Below, piece after piece: positions 1 to 8,289 of a stretch of DNA of 53,215 nt. Source of the DNA: Chitinophagaceae bacterium (GTDB lineage: Bacteria; Bacteroidota; Bacteroidia; Chitinophagales; Chitinophagaceae); contig JAIEQM010000046.1 in NCBI GenBank assembly GCA_019747705.1, positions 1 to 53,215 on the forward strand, written 5' to 3'. Position numbers and translations under genes: made by a program. How positions within the stretch are numbered: the first letter of the stretch is position 1; each line of letters begins with the position of its first letter. Below the pieces are notes generated by a model. It had not been told where the DNA came from, made no database searches, and saw only the letters and a program-made list of their open reading frames with translations.

Positions 1-103
1 AATGCCTTTGTTGTTTCCTGCCTATACCTTTTTATCCACCTATGTTTATATCTACTTAAAAGTTACCGGAGTATTGACTATAATATTTTATTTATAAAGT
101 TAC

Positions 104-406
104 TTATTTCTTTGGTTCTCTTTTGGTATGCCTTATACGTAAAATAAATACCTCTCCCGGTTCTGCATGATACAATATCCGAAACTTTAAAATTTCAAAA
201 TAGAAAAAACTGCCATCATTTTTCGTTCGGTTAGGATCTCTTCGATGAACAATTTTTGTATCAGCCAACTCATCAACTTTATTTAAAATACGTTGCTTTA
301 CGGAGTCAGCATTTTGAGGAGAGTGTTTGCGTATGTATTTTATTGCAGCAGTAAGCTGTCTTAGTGCAAGTTTTGTCCACGTGACTTTCCTCCTTACCAT
401 TACCAA
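104..406 (-). CDS. RelE/ParE-superfamily toxin
   Basis: A 100-residue protein with the RelE/ParE layout: an N-terminal helical hairpin (KVTWTKLALRQL), then a beta-sheet core ending in FRILYHAEPGEVFILRIRHTKR, the typical C-terminal strand and basic tail. Toxins of this fold act on ribosome-bound mRNA (RelE) or DNA gyrase (ParE); which applies here cannot be told from sequence. The gene overlaps the end of the upstream antitoxin-like gene by 7 bp, the usual coupled antitoxin-first order. Start is the ATG at 406; MVMV allows an alternative ATG two codons later. The frame looks intact, unlike the related locus near 21 kb. Family assignment is fairly firm; activity is inferred. Confidence 0.8.
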   Translation of the reverse strand: MVMVRRKVTWTKLALRQLTAAIKYIRKHSPQNADSVKQRILNKVDELADTKIVHRRDPNRTKNDGSFFYFEILKFRILYHAEPGEVFILRIRHTKREPKK

Positions 407-621
407 TCCTTTGTCATTTTCTTAACAGCCTCATGGGAGTACACTTCGCCTTTCTTTACCTGACGCATTGCTTCATCAACCTCTGCGTTGTATTGTTCAA
501 GGCTAATACGTCCTTCATCTTCTATATCTTCTTCAAGAAACTTATAAATGGCTTTGAGTTTTTTACTGTCAGCGCCCTGCACCATATCAATAATTTTTTT
601 ACGGATGGCTATTGCTGTCAT
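400..621 (-). CDS. Antitoxin of RelE/ParE-type module
   Basis: A 73-residue acidic, helical protein directly upstream of, and overlapping, the toxin gene. It starts with an IRKK...ADSKKLKAIY segment that is clearly related to the protein at 21264-21509, and ends with an amphipathic stretch (EVDEAMRQVKKGE...) of the kind that wraps the toxin. Such antitoxins usually neutralise the toxin and repress their own promoter. No separate DNA-binding fold is obvious, so repression is not shown. Position, size and the paralogous second locus make the call likely. Confidence 0.72.
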   Translation of the reverse strand: MTAIAIRKKIIDMVQGADSKKLKAIYKFLEEDIEDEGRISLEQYNAEVDEAMRQVKKGEVYSHEAVKKMTKDW

Positions 622-658
622 GCTTTAAAAATTTGTAATTAAAGTTACTTATTTTTTC

Positions 659-1474
659 TCACCAGCTTCCTCCGGCACCGCCGCCACCAAAACTTCCGCC
701 GCCAAATCCACCAAAGCCGCCACCACTGCTTCCACCCCCGCCACTCCAGCCACCGCCACTTCCGCCGGTTGGTAACCACCAGATGGGAGAGTTCCATCCT
801 CTGTATCCACGGCGGCTCATCATGCCGCCACCACCGCCACCGCCGCTTCTTGAAATAATGATCATGATGATAATGAAAATAATAATGGCCAGGAATATTC
901 TGCTGCCGCCACCTTTTCCTTTCCGATTATTATATCCTTCAGGTGCTTTGTATTCACCTGCTGCTGCCCGCATTAAATCATCTGTGCCTTCATCGAGGCC
1001 ACGGTAGATATCATTCGCTTTAAAATTGGGGATGATATCATTCTCAATAATCTGTTTCGCAGTAATATCAGGGATAGCTCCTTCCAGTCCGTAACCCGTG
1101 GCAATCCATACTTTGCGCTGACTGCGTTCTTTATCAATTAAAATAACAACTACAATTCCGTTGCTGAATTCTTTTTGCCCGCCCACACCCCATTTACGGC
1201 CGAGCGCCACTGCAAAATCGCTGATATCATAATCACCAATATCACCAATAGTTACAATAGCGATTTGATTGGATGTACTGTCATCATAAGCCGCCAGTTT
1301 TTGTTCCAGTGCTTCTTTTTGCGAAGGAGCTAAAAGATTGAGATAGTCATTTACCAGCTTTGGCGGATTGGGTGCAGCCGGAATGTATTTTTCTATTCCC
1401 TGTGCCCATGAAGCAACGGTAACAAAAAGAAACAGAACTATAATTTGCAATTTCTTCATTGAGCTATATATCAT
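659..1474 (-). CDS. TPM-domain membrane protein with Gly-rich tail (YgcG family)
   Basis: A signal-like N-terminus (ending near SWAQ) precedes a TPM domain (about residues 40-165, with QIAIVTIGD and GRKWGVGG motifs), then one hydrophobic helix (IFLAIIIFIIIMIIIS) and a very glycine-rich tail rich in GGGG, FGG and GGSW. This is the usual form of TPM-domain YgcG-like proteins, extracytoplasmic domains of uncertain biochemical role; some members show phosphatase activity. The ATG at 1474 overlaps the TGA of the preceding gene (ATGA), which favours that start, but a second ATG at 1459 (MKKLQ) gives a cleaner signal peptide. Last gene of the lemA-TPM-TPM operon. Confidence 0.85.
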   Translation of the reverse strand: MIYSSMKKLQIIVLFLFVTVASWAQGIEKYIPAAPNPPKLVNDYLNLLAPSQKEALEQKLAAYDDSTSNQIAIVTIGDIGDYDISDFAVALGRKWGVGGQKEFSNGIVVVILIDKERSQRKVWIATGYGLEGAIPDITAKQIIENDIIPNFKANDIYRGLDEGTDDLMRAAAGEYKAPEGYNNRKGKGGGSRIFLAIIIFIIIMIIISRSGGGGGGGMMSRRGYRGWNSPIWWLPTGGSGGGWSGGGGSSGGGFGGFGGGSFGGGGAGGSW

Positions 1475-1932
1475 TTGCCAAACACAATATCATCGGGCAA
1501 CTCATTGCGGTCTTCATTTTCATAAGGGAAATGAAATACCAATGCTTCGCCAATTTCTGTAATGATGTTTATTATACCCTGTGCATGATTATCTTTTCTG
1601 AACTCCTGTAAAATTTTTCGCACCTCTTTATTCCAGAATTCTTCACCCACTTTTTGATGGATGCCTTCATCACCAAAGATGGCCATTTGCTGATCCTTCA
1701 TGGCAAAGTAGAGCAGCACACCATTACGGTCCTCTGTTTTTTCCATCTTCAACCCAAAGAAAATTTCAGCAGCACGGTCAATCGCATTGACATAGCTGCA
1801 GCGGCTTTCTGCAAACACTCGAATTTCGCCGGATGTTCTTTTTTCTGCAGCATGTATAGCAGCAACAATTCGTTGCTGTTCTTCATCAGTAAAGAACGGC
1901 TTGGGTGGAAATAGCCGGGACAGGATGCTCAT
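1471..1932 (-). CDS. TPM-domain protein (second, short)
   Basis: A 153-residue TPM-domain protein without signal peptide or membrane helix. The domain is visible as TDEEQQRIVAAIHAAEKRTSGEIRVF, then NGVLLYFAMKDQQMAIFGDEGIHQKV. In many Bacteroidota two TPM proteins follow LemA, one soluble and one anchored, as here. It sits 7 bp after lemA and shares a 4-bp stop/start overlap with the next gene, so the three are almost certainly one transcript. The molecular function is unknown. Confidence 0.85.
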   Translation of the reverse strand: MSILSRLFPPKPFFTDEEQQRIVAAIHAAEKRTSGEIRVFAESRCSYVNAIDRAAEIFFGLKMEKTEDRNGVLLYFAMKDQQMAIFGDEGIHQKVGEEFWNKEVRKILQEFRKDNHAQGIINIITEIGEALVFHFPYENEDRNELPDDIVFGK

Positions 1933-1939
1933 GAAAAAA

Positions 1940-2533
1940 TCAGAATTTTACTTCGGGTGCTTTTTCGCTTCCCGCATCAGATTTGAAATAACCTTTCTCT
2001 TTAAAGCCCATAAACCCTGAATAAAGATTATTGGGGAAACGCCTGATTAATGTATTAAAACCCTGAGTGGCGGTATTAAAATCATTACGGGCAACTTTAA
2101 TGCGGTTTTCAGTTCCTTCCAATTGTGTTTGCAAATTGCGGAAGGCATCATTGGCACGCAGGTTGGGATAGTTTTCAGTAACCATTAATAAACGACCCAA
2201 TGCCTGGGACAGTTGGCCCTGTGCAGCCTGGTATTCAGCAATTTTTTCCGGCGTTAAATTGGCAGGATCAATTTTTATTTGAGTAGCGCTTGCCCTTGCT
2301 TTAATTACATTTTCCAATGTAGTTTGTTCAAAATTGGCTTCGCCTTTAACAGTATTCACCAAATTGGGGATTAAATCAGAACGGCGTTGGTATTCACTTT
2401 CAACATTGGCCCATTTGCCTTTAATGTTTTCTTCGGCCGTAACAGCGCCTCTTTGAAAATTTACAGCACCGCATCCGCCAAATAAAAGTAGTGCACCTAC
2501 AATAGCTAAAATGACAATTGTACCTGTTTTCAT
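1940..2533 (-). CDS. lemA: LemA family protein
   Basis: A 197-residue LemA protein: a single N-terminal membrane segment (IVILAIVGALLLFGGCGAVN), then a long helical domain with the hallmark segments WANVESEYQRRSDLIPNLVNTV, QGQLSQALGRLL, NYPNLRAN and FN...RRFPNNLYSGFMGF. LemA proteins are anchored with most of the protein outside the membrane and occur with TPM-domain partners; their role is not established. The GCGA motif could be read as a lipobox, but the hydrophobic segment is equally consistent with a plain anchor. First gene of a three-gene operon; start at 2533 is the only sensible ATG. Confidence 0.93.
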   Translation of the reverse strand: MKTGTIVILAIVGALLLFGGCGAVNFQRGAVTAEENIKGKWANVESEYQRRSDLIPNLVNTVKGEANFEQTTLENVIKARASATQIKIDPANLTPEKIAEYQAAQGQLSQALGRLLMVTENYPNLRANDAFRNLQTQLEGTENRIKVARNDFNTATQGFNTLIRRFPNNLYSGFMGFKEKGYFKSDAGSEKAPEVKF

Positions 2534-2655
2534 TTGAATGTTATTTGATTATAAATGTAACTGATTTCTTTTTTTAATCAGATATGTTTTTGAACGAAAA
2601 GAATGCCAGCTTCAAAAAACTGACACCCTGACGTTAAAGACATTGATTTGACTCA

Positions 2656-2700
2656 ACCCCCTACCCTTCTCTGCAAGCAGAGAAGGGAGGGCGGACACTC
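2656..2700. repeat. GC-rich intergenic hairpin repeat, copy 1
   Basis: In the gap between pgk and lemA. A perfect 11-bp stem, CCCTTCTCTGC at 2664-2674 pairing with 2677-2687 across a 2-nt AA loop, is flanked by CCCCCT on one side and AGGGCGGAC on the other. It belongs to a family of short GC-rich hairpins scattered through this window. It may act as a terminator for pgk, but there is no T-run. Confidence 0.6.
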
Positions 2701-2734
2701 CAAATTGTTTAAGATTTTTAATACCGGCAATCAG

Positions 2735-3931
2735 CTATTTAACCGCCGCAATACCCGGCAACACTTTTCCTTCAAAAAACTCCAGCATGGCGCCGCCACC
2801 GGTGGAGATGTAACTTACTTTATCTGCAAAACCAAAATCATTTACTGCCGCCACACTGTCGCCACCACCAACCAACGAGAATGCACCTTTTACTGTTGCA
2901 TCTGCCACTGCCTGCGCAATGGTTTTGGTACCGTGCTGAAATTTCTGCATTTCAAACACCCCCATGGGCCCATTCCATAAAATGGTTTTGGAATGGAGCA
3001 GCACATTCGTGAATTGATTGCAGGCATTTGCACCAATATCCAATCCCATCCATCCTTCAGGAATGGCATTGCTTGGCGCTACACTTGTATTGGCATCGGC
3101 TGCAAACGCATCGGCAATCACACTGTCGCTGGGTAAATGAATGTTTACACCTTTGGCAGCAGCTTTATTTAAAATATCATTTGCGGTTTCCAACCGATCT
3201 TCTTCACACAATGACTTACCAATATTGCCGCCCATTGCTTTCATAAACGTATAAGCCATGCCACCGCCAATGATAATATCCGTAGCACGTTCCAGTAAGT
3301 TTTCAATAATCAAAATTTTATCGCTCACTTTAGCGCCACCAATAATAGCCGTAAACGGTTTTTCTGCTTTGAGCAACACTTTTTCTGCAGCTTCCACTTC
3401 GCCTTCCATCAGCAAACCAAACATGCGGTTCTCCGGTGTAAAGAATTTTGCAATCACGGCCGTACTTGCGTGAGCACGGTGTGCTGTTCCAAATGCATCA
3501 TTTACATATACATCGCCCATCTGTGATAATTTTTCAGCAAATGCTTCATCTCCTTTTTCTTCTTCTTTATAAAAACGCAGATTCTCCAATAACAGCACTT
3601 CACCTGCACGCATCATACCGGCTGTTAAATAAGCCTGCTCACCAATGCAATCATTGGCAAACAACACGGGCGTGTTACCACCCAGCAATTCTGCCAAATG
3701 TTTAATTAAATGTTTGAGTGATGATTTTTCTTCGGGGCCATCTTTGGGTCTTCCCAAATGACTCATAAGAATTACACTGCCGCCGTCATTCAATATTTTT
3801 TTGATAGTGGGGATGGCAGCCCGCATGCGGTTATCATCGGTAATTTCAAATTTTTCATTAAGCGGCACGTTGAAATCAACCCGAACCAATGCAGTTTCGT
3901 TTTTAAAATTGTGGGCAGAAAATTTACTCAT
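2735..3931 (-). CDS. pgk: Phosphoglycerate kinase
   Basis: Catalyses 1,3-bisphosphoglycerate + ADP to 3-phosphoglycerate + ATP in glycolysis, in the cytoplasm. Full length at 398 residues. Recognisable parts are the N-terminal substrate loop VDFNVPLN, the basic [10 protein letters not shown] loop, [16 protein letters not shown], the middle [12 protein letters not shown] hinge, the WNGPMGVFE segment and the C-terminal nucleotide loop GGGDSVAA. The start lies 11 bp after the stop of the radical SAM gene, itself 72 bp after gap, so gap, the radical SAM gene and pgk are probably co-transcribed. Confidence 0.97.
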   Translation of the reverse strand: MSKFSAHNFKNETALVRVDFNVPLNEKFEITDDNRMRAAIPTIKKILNDGGSVILMSHLGRPKDGPEEKSSLKHLIKHLAELLGGNTPVLFANDCIGEQAYLTAGMMRAGEVLLLENLRFYKEEEKGDEAFAEKLSQMGDVYVNDAFGTAHRAHASTAVIAKFFTPENRMFGLLMEGEVEAAEKVLLKAEKPFTAIIGGAKVSDKILIIENLLERATDIIIGGGMAYTFMKAMGGNIGKSLCEEDRLETANDILNKAAAKGVNIHLPSDSVIADAFAADANTSVAPSNAIPEGWMGLDIGANACNQFTNVLLHSKTILWNGPMGVFEMQKFQHGTKTIAQAVADATVKGAFSLVGGGDSVAAVNDFGFADKVSYISTGGGAMLEFFEGKVLPGIAAVK

Positions 3932-3942
3932 ATTTTGTTTAA

Positions 3943-5049
3943 TCAGTTATAAGAAATATCAAAATCAATTTCAACCGGTTTTAAATCTATAACATGGCAT
4001 TTTTTACAAAACTCCGGCGTTTCATTTTTGTACCACATCTTTCGAAAAGCCCTATACTCCTTGCTGTTGAGGCATTGCATCAATGAAGTGTCAAACACAT
4101 TACCGAAGTTTAGCTCCTTTGGGAAAGGCTTGGCGCAACAGGGGGTCATATACCCATCCCAGCTAATATAGAAATGGTTCCAGGGAAGGTGGCATTTTTT
4201 AAAACCATTTTTCTTTTTTACATCCCAAATACTTAGTTCTACGGAACCGCTTTGTTTTGAAAGATCGAAAGCCTGTTTCAGTTCGTTTTTAAAATTATCT
4301 CCATAAAACAAATCGTAATAGCTACTGTCTGATGTAGTAATACTACCAATATTAACTGGTGTTATGTTTACATAAGACACACCCGTTTCTATTGCCAACT
4401 TCACCACATCCTTCATGGTAGTGTAATTTTCCTTTACAGCCACAAAATTAAACATCACGGCTATGTTGTTTTTTTTACACACACCTACTATTTTCTTACT
4501 CATGTCTGCAAAAAAATCATAGTCGCTTTGCAACCGCACAGTCTCATAGGTTTTTCCCACTCCATCAATAGATATTTGCACAGTATCTAATAAGCCCGCT
4601 AACCTTTCAATATAACTTTCGGCACCAGGGATATGGGCATTAGTAGAAATAAATGTCTGAATTCCTTTATTCTTGGACTTTATATACCGAAGGGTTTCTT
4701 CTAATTTTTTATACAATAGGGTTTCGCCTAAACCAGTAAGCCCTATCGAATCAATATAAGGCCCTGCTTCATCAATTACCTTCTTCATCTTCCCCATATC
4801 AATTGTGCCTTTTGCCATGGCTGCTCCAAAAGCATATTCCCGTGGGCATGTTATACAGGCCAGGTTGCAATGGTTGGTTACTTCCAACATAATGGAAGAA
4901 GGATAGGGTACTTTGGTACTTTTAACTGACTTCAGCCAAAACCCATGTAATTTATTGAAAGTATAACGGAAAAAGTTAAAACCACCCGGCAATTTTTTTA
5001 CCCTGTTGACAATCTTCTTTATCCGTCTTTTGTTTAATTTATAAGACAT
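3943..5049 (-). CDS. Radical SAM/SPASM-domain protein
   Basis: A 368-residue radical SAM enzyme. The [4Fe-4S]/SAM motif is CNLACITCP at residues 61-69, preceded by ISS-type strand [17 protein letters not shown] follows as the SAM-binding glycine motif. The C-terminal third has the cysteine-rich SPASM region ([26 protein letters not shown]) that holds auxiliary clusters. SPASM proteins modify peptides, sugars or other substrates; nothing here shows which. The first 45 residues are strongly basic. Located between gap and pgk in the same direction with short gaps, an unusual setting for this family. No precursor-peptide gene is seen nearby. Confidence 0.87.
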   Translation of the reverse strand: MSYKLNKRRIKKIVNRVKKLPGGFNFFRYTFNKLHGFWLKSVKSTKVPYPSSIMLEVTNHCNLACITCPREYAFGAAMAKGTIDMGKMKKVIDEAGPYIDSIGLTGLGETLLYKKLEETLRYIKSKNKGIQTFISTNAHIPGAESYIERLAGLLDTVQISIDGVGKTYETVRLQSDYDFFADMSKKIVGVCKKNNIAVMFNFVAVKENYTTMKDVVKLAIETGVSYVNITPVNIGSITTSDSSYYDLFYGDNFKNELKQAFDLSKQSGSVELSIWDVKKKNGFKKCHLPWNHFYISWDGYMTPCCAKPFPKELNFGNVFDTSLMQCLNSKEYRAFRKMWYKNETPEFCKKCHVIDLKPVEIDFDISYN

Positions 5050-5121
5050 GTGAGGCTAATAAAATAAAAGTCTGACCCACCACGATCAGAAATTTATATG
5101 TGAAGTATGTTTGCAAGATTA

Positions 5122-6132
5122 TTAGCTTATGAATTTAGCAAAATAATGAACAGTACGAACCAACTGGCTCACATAACTCATTTCATTATCATACCAGCTT
5201 ACGGTGCGAACCAATTGTGAATCGCCCGCATTTTGCACTCTTGTTTGTGTGGCATCAAACAAAGAACCGAAGCGGATACCGATGATATCGCTGCTCACAA
5301 TCTCATCTTCAGTATAACCGAAGCTTTCATTAGCTGCTGCTTTCATAGCTGCATTAACTTCTTCAACCGTTACTTTTTTACTGAGTACCGCAGTTACTTC
5401 GGTTAAAGAACCTGTGAGGGCAGGTACACGCTGTGCACTGCCATCCAATTTTCCTTTCAAACTTGGCAATACCAGGCCAATAGCTTTGGCTGCACCTGTA
5501 CTGTTGGGCACAATATTGTGTGCAGCAGCCCTTGCACGGCGCAAATCACCTTTTGCATGTGGCGAATCCTGCGTGTTCTGATCATTGGTATAAGCATGTA
5601 CAGTTGTCATTAACCCATTCACAATGCCAAACTTCTCTTCCAGCACCTGCGCCATGGGAGCTAAGCAGTTGGTAGTACAGCTTGCACAGCTGATGATGGT
5701 TTCGCTGCCATCCAGTATGCTGTGGTTTACATTAAATACAATCGTTTTTAAATCGCCGGTGGCGGGAGCGCTTATCACTACTTTTTTTGCACCGGCAGTA
5801 ATATGAGCTTCAGCTTTTGCCTTATCAGTAAAAAAGCCTGTACATTCCAGCACTACATCCACATCATGGTCTTTCCATGGAATTTGAGAAGGATCTTTTT
5901 GTGCATATACCTTTACTTCATCACCATTTACAATAATAGAATTTTCGGTACTCTTTACATCCGCATCAAATCTTCCCTGCGCTGTATCATACTTTAAAAG
6001 ATGTGCCAGTGTTTTGGGAGAAGTAAGGTCATTGATCGCCACCACATCAATTCCTTCCATATTATATATCTGGCGGTAAACAAGTTTTCCGATACGTCCG
6101 AAACCATTGATGGCAACTTTAACTGTGCTCAT
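5122..6132 (-). CDS. gap: Glyceraldehyde-3-phosphate dehydrogenase
   Basis: Class I GAPDH of 336 residues: NAD-binding [12 protein letters not shown] at the N-terminus, catalytic [10 protein letters not shown] with Cys about position 152, then [14 protein letters not shown] and the conserved WYDNEMSY near the end. It converts glyceraldehyde 3-phosphate to 1,3-bisphosphoglycerate, the substrate of the downstream pgk. An upstream in-frame ATG at 6168 would add 12 residues; the start at 6132 ([12 protein letters not shown]) matches the family. A TACATTTG element lies about 34-41 bp upstream on this strand. Confidence 0.97.
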   Translation of the reverse strand: MSTVKVAINGFGRIGKLVYRQIYNMEGIDVVAINDLTSPKTLAHLLKYDTAQGRFDADVKSTENSIIVNGDEVKVYAQKDPSQIPWKDHDVDVVLECTGFFTDKAKAEAHITAGAKKVVISAPATGDLKTIVFNVNHSILDGSETIISCASCTTNCLAPMAQVLEEKFGIVNGLMTTVHAYTNDQNTQDSPHAKGDLRRARAAAHNIVPNSTGAAKAIGLVLPSLKGKLDGSAQRVPALTGSLTEVTAVLSKKVTVEEVNAAMKAAANESFGYTEDEIVSSDIIGIRFGSLFDATQTRVQNAGDSQLVRTVSWYDNEMSYVSQLVRTVHYFAKFIS

Positions 6133-6165
6133 AGTAGTCTTTGTTTTAAGTGAAAAATGGAGACG

Positions 6166-6173
6166 CAAATGTA
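6166..6173 (-). promoter_or_regulatory. Candidate promoter -7 element for gap
   Basis: TACATTTG on the minus strand matches the Bacteroidota -7 consensus TAnnTTTG. It lies just upstream of the gap start at 6132 and would give a leader of roughly 25-30 nt. No clear TTG -33 element is seen at the usual spacing, so the call is tentative. Confidence 0.4.
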
Positions 6174-6388
6174 AGCAAAAGCATTACTCGCTGGCTGATT
6201 GTTTACACGATAAAGAATGATTTTGGTTACGGGCATAAGTTCCCTGAGCAGCGTATTTGCGTCGCACTCTTCTACAGTTGTATTTTCAGCAGCTATTGTT
6301 TGCTGGTTCAACCGGTTGGCATTTGTTCAAACCGATCATTATGTGAACAAATCTTAGAAATTAGTTTGGCTGAAATAGCGCTGCTGCC

Positions 6389-6396
6389 TATCTTTG
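6389..6396 (+). promoter_or_regulatory. Promoter for tRNA-Glu
   Basis: TATCTTTG (TAnnTTTG) at 6389-6396 with TTG at 6366-6368, a 20-nt spacer, fits the Bacteroidota housekeeping promoter. The expected start site falls about 6403, some 10 nt before the mature tRNA 5' end. Confidence 0.65.
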
Positions 6397-6413
6397 CACT
6401 CCCTAAAATTTAT

Positions 6414-6485
6414 GCCGTGTTGGTCAAGGGGTTAAGACGCCTCCCTTTCACGGAGGAATCACGGGTTCGAATCCCGTACATGGTA
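6414..6485 (+). tRNA. tRNA-Glu (anticodon TTC)
   Basis: The 72-nt cloverleaf can be folded by eye. Acceptor GCCGTGT pairs with ACATGGT (one G-T closing pair, one internal G-T). D-stem is GTC/GAC around AAGGGGTTAA. Anticodon stem CCTCC/GGAGG has loop CTTTCAC, giving anticodon TTC. T-arm ACGGG-TTCGAAT-CCCGT is perfect. The discriminator is A and no CCA is encoded. A promoter precedes it and a strong terminator follows within a few bases, so it is a single-gene unit. Confidence 0.95.
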
Positions 6486-6487
6486 CA

Positions 6488-6521
6488 AAGTGCCGCCTTT
6501 ATAAAAAGGCGGCACTTTTTT
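6488..6521 (+). terminator. Rho-independent terminator after tRNA-Glu
   Basis: AAGTGCCGCCTTT and its complement AAAGGCGGCACTT form a 13-bp GC-rich stem over a 4-nt ATAA loop, followed by a T-run. It sits 2 nt after the tRNA discriminator base. Confidence 0.9.
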
Positions 6522-6941
6522 ATGATAAAACCCTTCCGGTTCGTCTTTTTTACAAACGCTTGTTATCAGTTTTTTTCTCCAGTTTCTGTACTTCGTATTT
6601 TCTGCAGGCTATTGAATTAACTATTTATCTGAAGCCATTTTCACCGAAAAAAGCAACCGATTCACCTGGTCAATGAAAAATTTTTTTCAGATTTTTCAAA
6701 TTGGCCTCCAAAAAATAAAATGAAAATCAATGCGTAAGCACATGTAAAATTACTGCATCGTAAAAAAACATTTTTATTTCGTAAAAACACTATTGCGGAT
6801 GTTAAATTATGTATGCACTTTTGAATCCGGTAAGTAATTACACTTAATCGTTTTCAGGGCAATTTGAAATAACGTAACTGCTTATCCTTAATCCAAACTC
6901 CGGTAAAAGCCATATTAATTACCGAACCCAAACAGTAAAAA
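6522..6941. other. AT-rich intergenic region without a gene
   Basis: A 420-bp AT-rich spacer between the tRNA terminator and the T9SS protein gene. No convincing ORF, RNA gene or repeat is seen. It presumably holds the promoter for the gene at 6942, but no clear TAnnTTTG match could be picked out. Confidence 0.5.
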
Positions 6942-8192
6942 ATGAAAACTTTGTACCCAACAGTTAAAACTGCAGCAGTAACTTTTCTGCTATTTATCGG
7001 ATTTATCTTTTCTTCTCATCTGTCTTTCGGGCAGTTTGTTTTCAAAAACTCTAAGATTGCCAATAATGGCGCTGATGGCGCTATTGGTACAGTTTACCGA
7101 TTTCCAAAAATAGCTGCGGGCATTGATGCACTTGTTTCTATTGACAGTCTTGTAAATGGTTCATCACTTAAAGAAATTGACCAGCAGGGAACAGGCTTTA
7201 ACGATGCTTTTCAGCCAAGGATCCAGTCAGGTAATGATGGGGTGTCTTATATTGTATTTACAGTTCGTTTTGTAGTTGAAAATACAAATACACTCAAAAA
7301 TATTCCGCTGCTTACAGTAACTAATCTTGATTTGGATGGCAACCCCAGTCTAAAAGAAATGTGCGAATTTAATATGGATGGTGGTATTGTAACGTTTATG
7401 AGCAATACACCTGAAATTAAAGTAACCGGTGCTGACAAGAAGTTTTTAGGTCAAAATGTAGCGGGTGTTGAATATCCGGGTATTGATACAACCGCTGATG
7501 CGGTAATGTTTAAAGTAAGGCGTGCAAATGTTTCCCGGTTTACCATCAGGCTGGGAGCCATCAGCAATAATTCAAATGCCGCAAGACAATACAGTGTTTA
7601 TTTTAAAGACTTTGGTATTACCAATGCTGTATCCTTACCACTTACCCTTTTAAACTTTGATGCTTTTTTAAAAACTGATAAAGTAAATTTAAGCTGGACT
7701 ACTACTGAACAAAGAAACTTCAGTCATTTTATATTGCAGAGAAGCAGTGATGCACGCAATTTTAAAGAAGTAATGATGCTGATGACTGACCCTGTTTCCA
7801 TAACATCAGTAAACAACTACACCTATACTGATAAAATCAGTGATGCCAATGCAACCACAATGTATTACCGTTTGCAAATGGTGGATGTGGATGGAAAATT
7901 CCAGTACTCACCCATCCGTATGATTCGTTTGAATGCAACAAACAATATTACAGTTCAAACATTCCCTAACCCTGCAACGTCTGAATTACGTGTAATGATT
8001 CCGGCAAGCTGGCAGGAAAAGAGCACAGTGTATGAAATTTACAACAGCAATGGCATTTTGGTAAGCCGCACAAATGTGGCACGTGCTGCACAGGTTCAGC
8101 AGCTTAATGTACAGTCTCTTGGTTCCGGTAATTATATAATCCGTGTTACAAACGGAAGCGAAATAAGCTCATCAAAGTTTATCAAGCTGTAA
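6942..8192 (+). CDS. Secreted protein with T9SS type A sorting domain
   Basis: A 416-residue secreted protein. The N-terminus has a long signal peptide (basic start, then VTFLLFIGFIFSSHLSFGQ). About residues 30-230 are a beta-rich region I do not recognise; residues 235-325 resemble the FN3-like module that often precedes the sorting tail (LTLLNFDAFLKTDKVNLSWT). The last 80 residues are a type A C-terminal sorting domain: FPNPATSELRVMIP, IYNSNGILV, then SGNYIIRVTNG...SKFIKL. Such proteins cross the outer membrane through PorSS/T9SS and are attached to the surface or released. Single-gene unit ending at a hairpin terminator. Confidence 0.85.
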   Translation: MKTLYPTVKTAAVTFLLFIGFIFSSHLSFGQFVFKNSKIANNGADGAIGTVYRFPKIAAGIDALVSIDSLVNGSSLKEIDQQGTGFNDAFQPRIQSGNDGVSYIVFTVRFVVENTNTLKNIPLLTVTNLDLDGNPSLKEMCEFNMDGGIVTFMSNTPEIKVTGADKKFLGQNVAGVEYPGIDTTADAVMFKVRRANVSRFTIRLGAISNNSNAARQYSVYFKDFGITNAVSLPLTLLNFDAFLKTDKVNLSWTTTEQRNFSHFILQRSSDARNFKEVMMLMTDPVSITSVNNYTYTDKISDANATTMYYRLQMVDVDGKFQYSPIRMIRLNATNNITVQTFPNPATSELRVMIPASWQEKSTVYEIYNSNGILVSRTNVARAAQVQQLNVQSLGSGNYIIRVTNGSEISSSKFIKL

Positions 8193-8258
8193 AAGCAATG
8201 CATAGTTTGTTGCTAACCTTTTAATGTTCTCTGTTTACCCAAAATCACTTATTGTAAA

Positions 8259-8287
8259 AAGCCTCAACGTTCTGTTGAGGCTTCTTT
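8259..8287. terminator. Terminator between convergent genes
   Basis: AAGCCTCAAC at 8259-8268 pairs with GTTGAGGCTT at 8274-8283 across a 5-nt loop, with A-rich sequence before and T-rich sequence after. It lies between the converging genes ending at 8192 and 8290 and can serve both strands. Confidence 0.8.
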
Positions 8288-8289
8288 GA

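Noticed and set aside
783..1007. Proline-rich plus-strand ORF
   Set aside because: It is the shadow of the glycine-rich tail of the TPM gene on the other strand. The same holds for 11887-12162 opposite the papain-like gene.
6150..6620. 156-residue plus-strand ORF spanning the tRNA
   Set aside because: It covers the tRNA-Glu gene, its promoter and its terminator, and the translation has no protein-like pattern.
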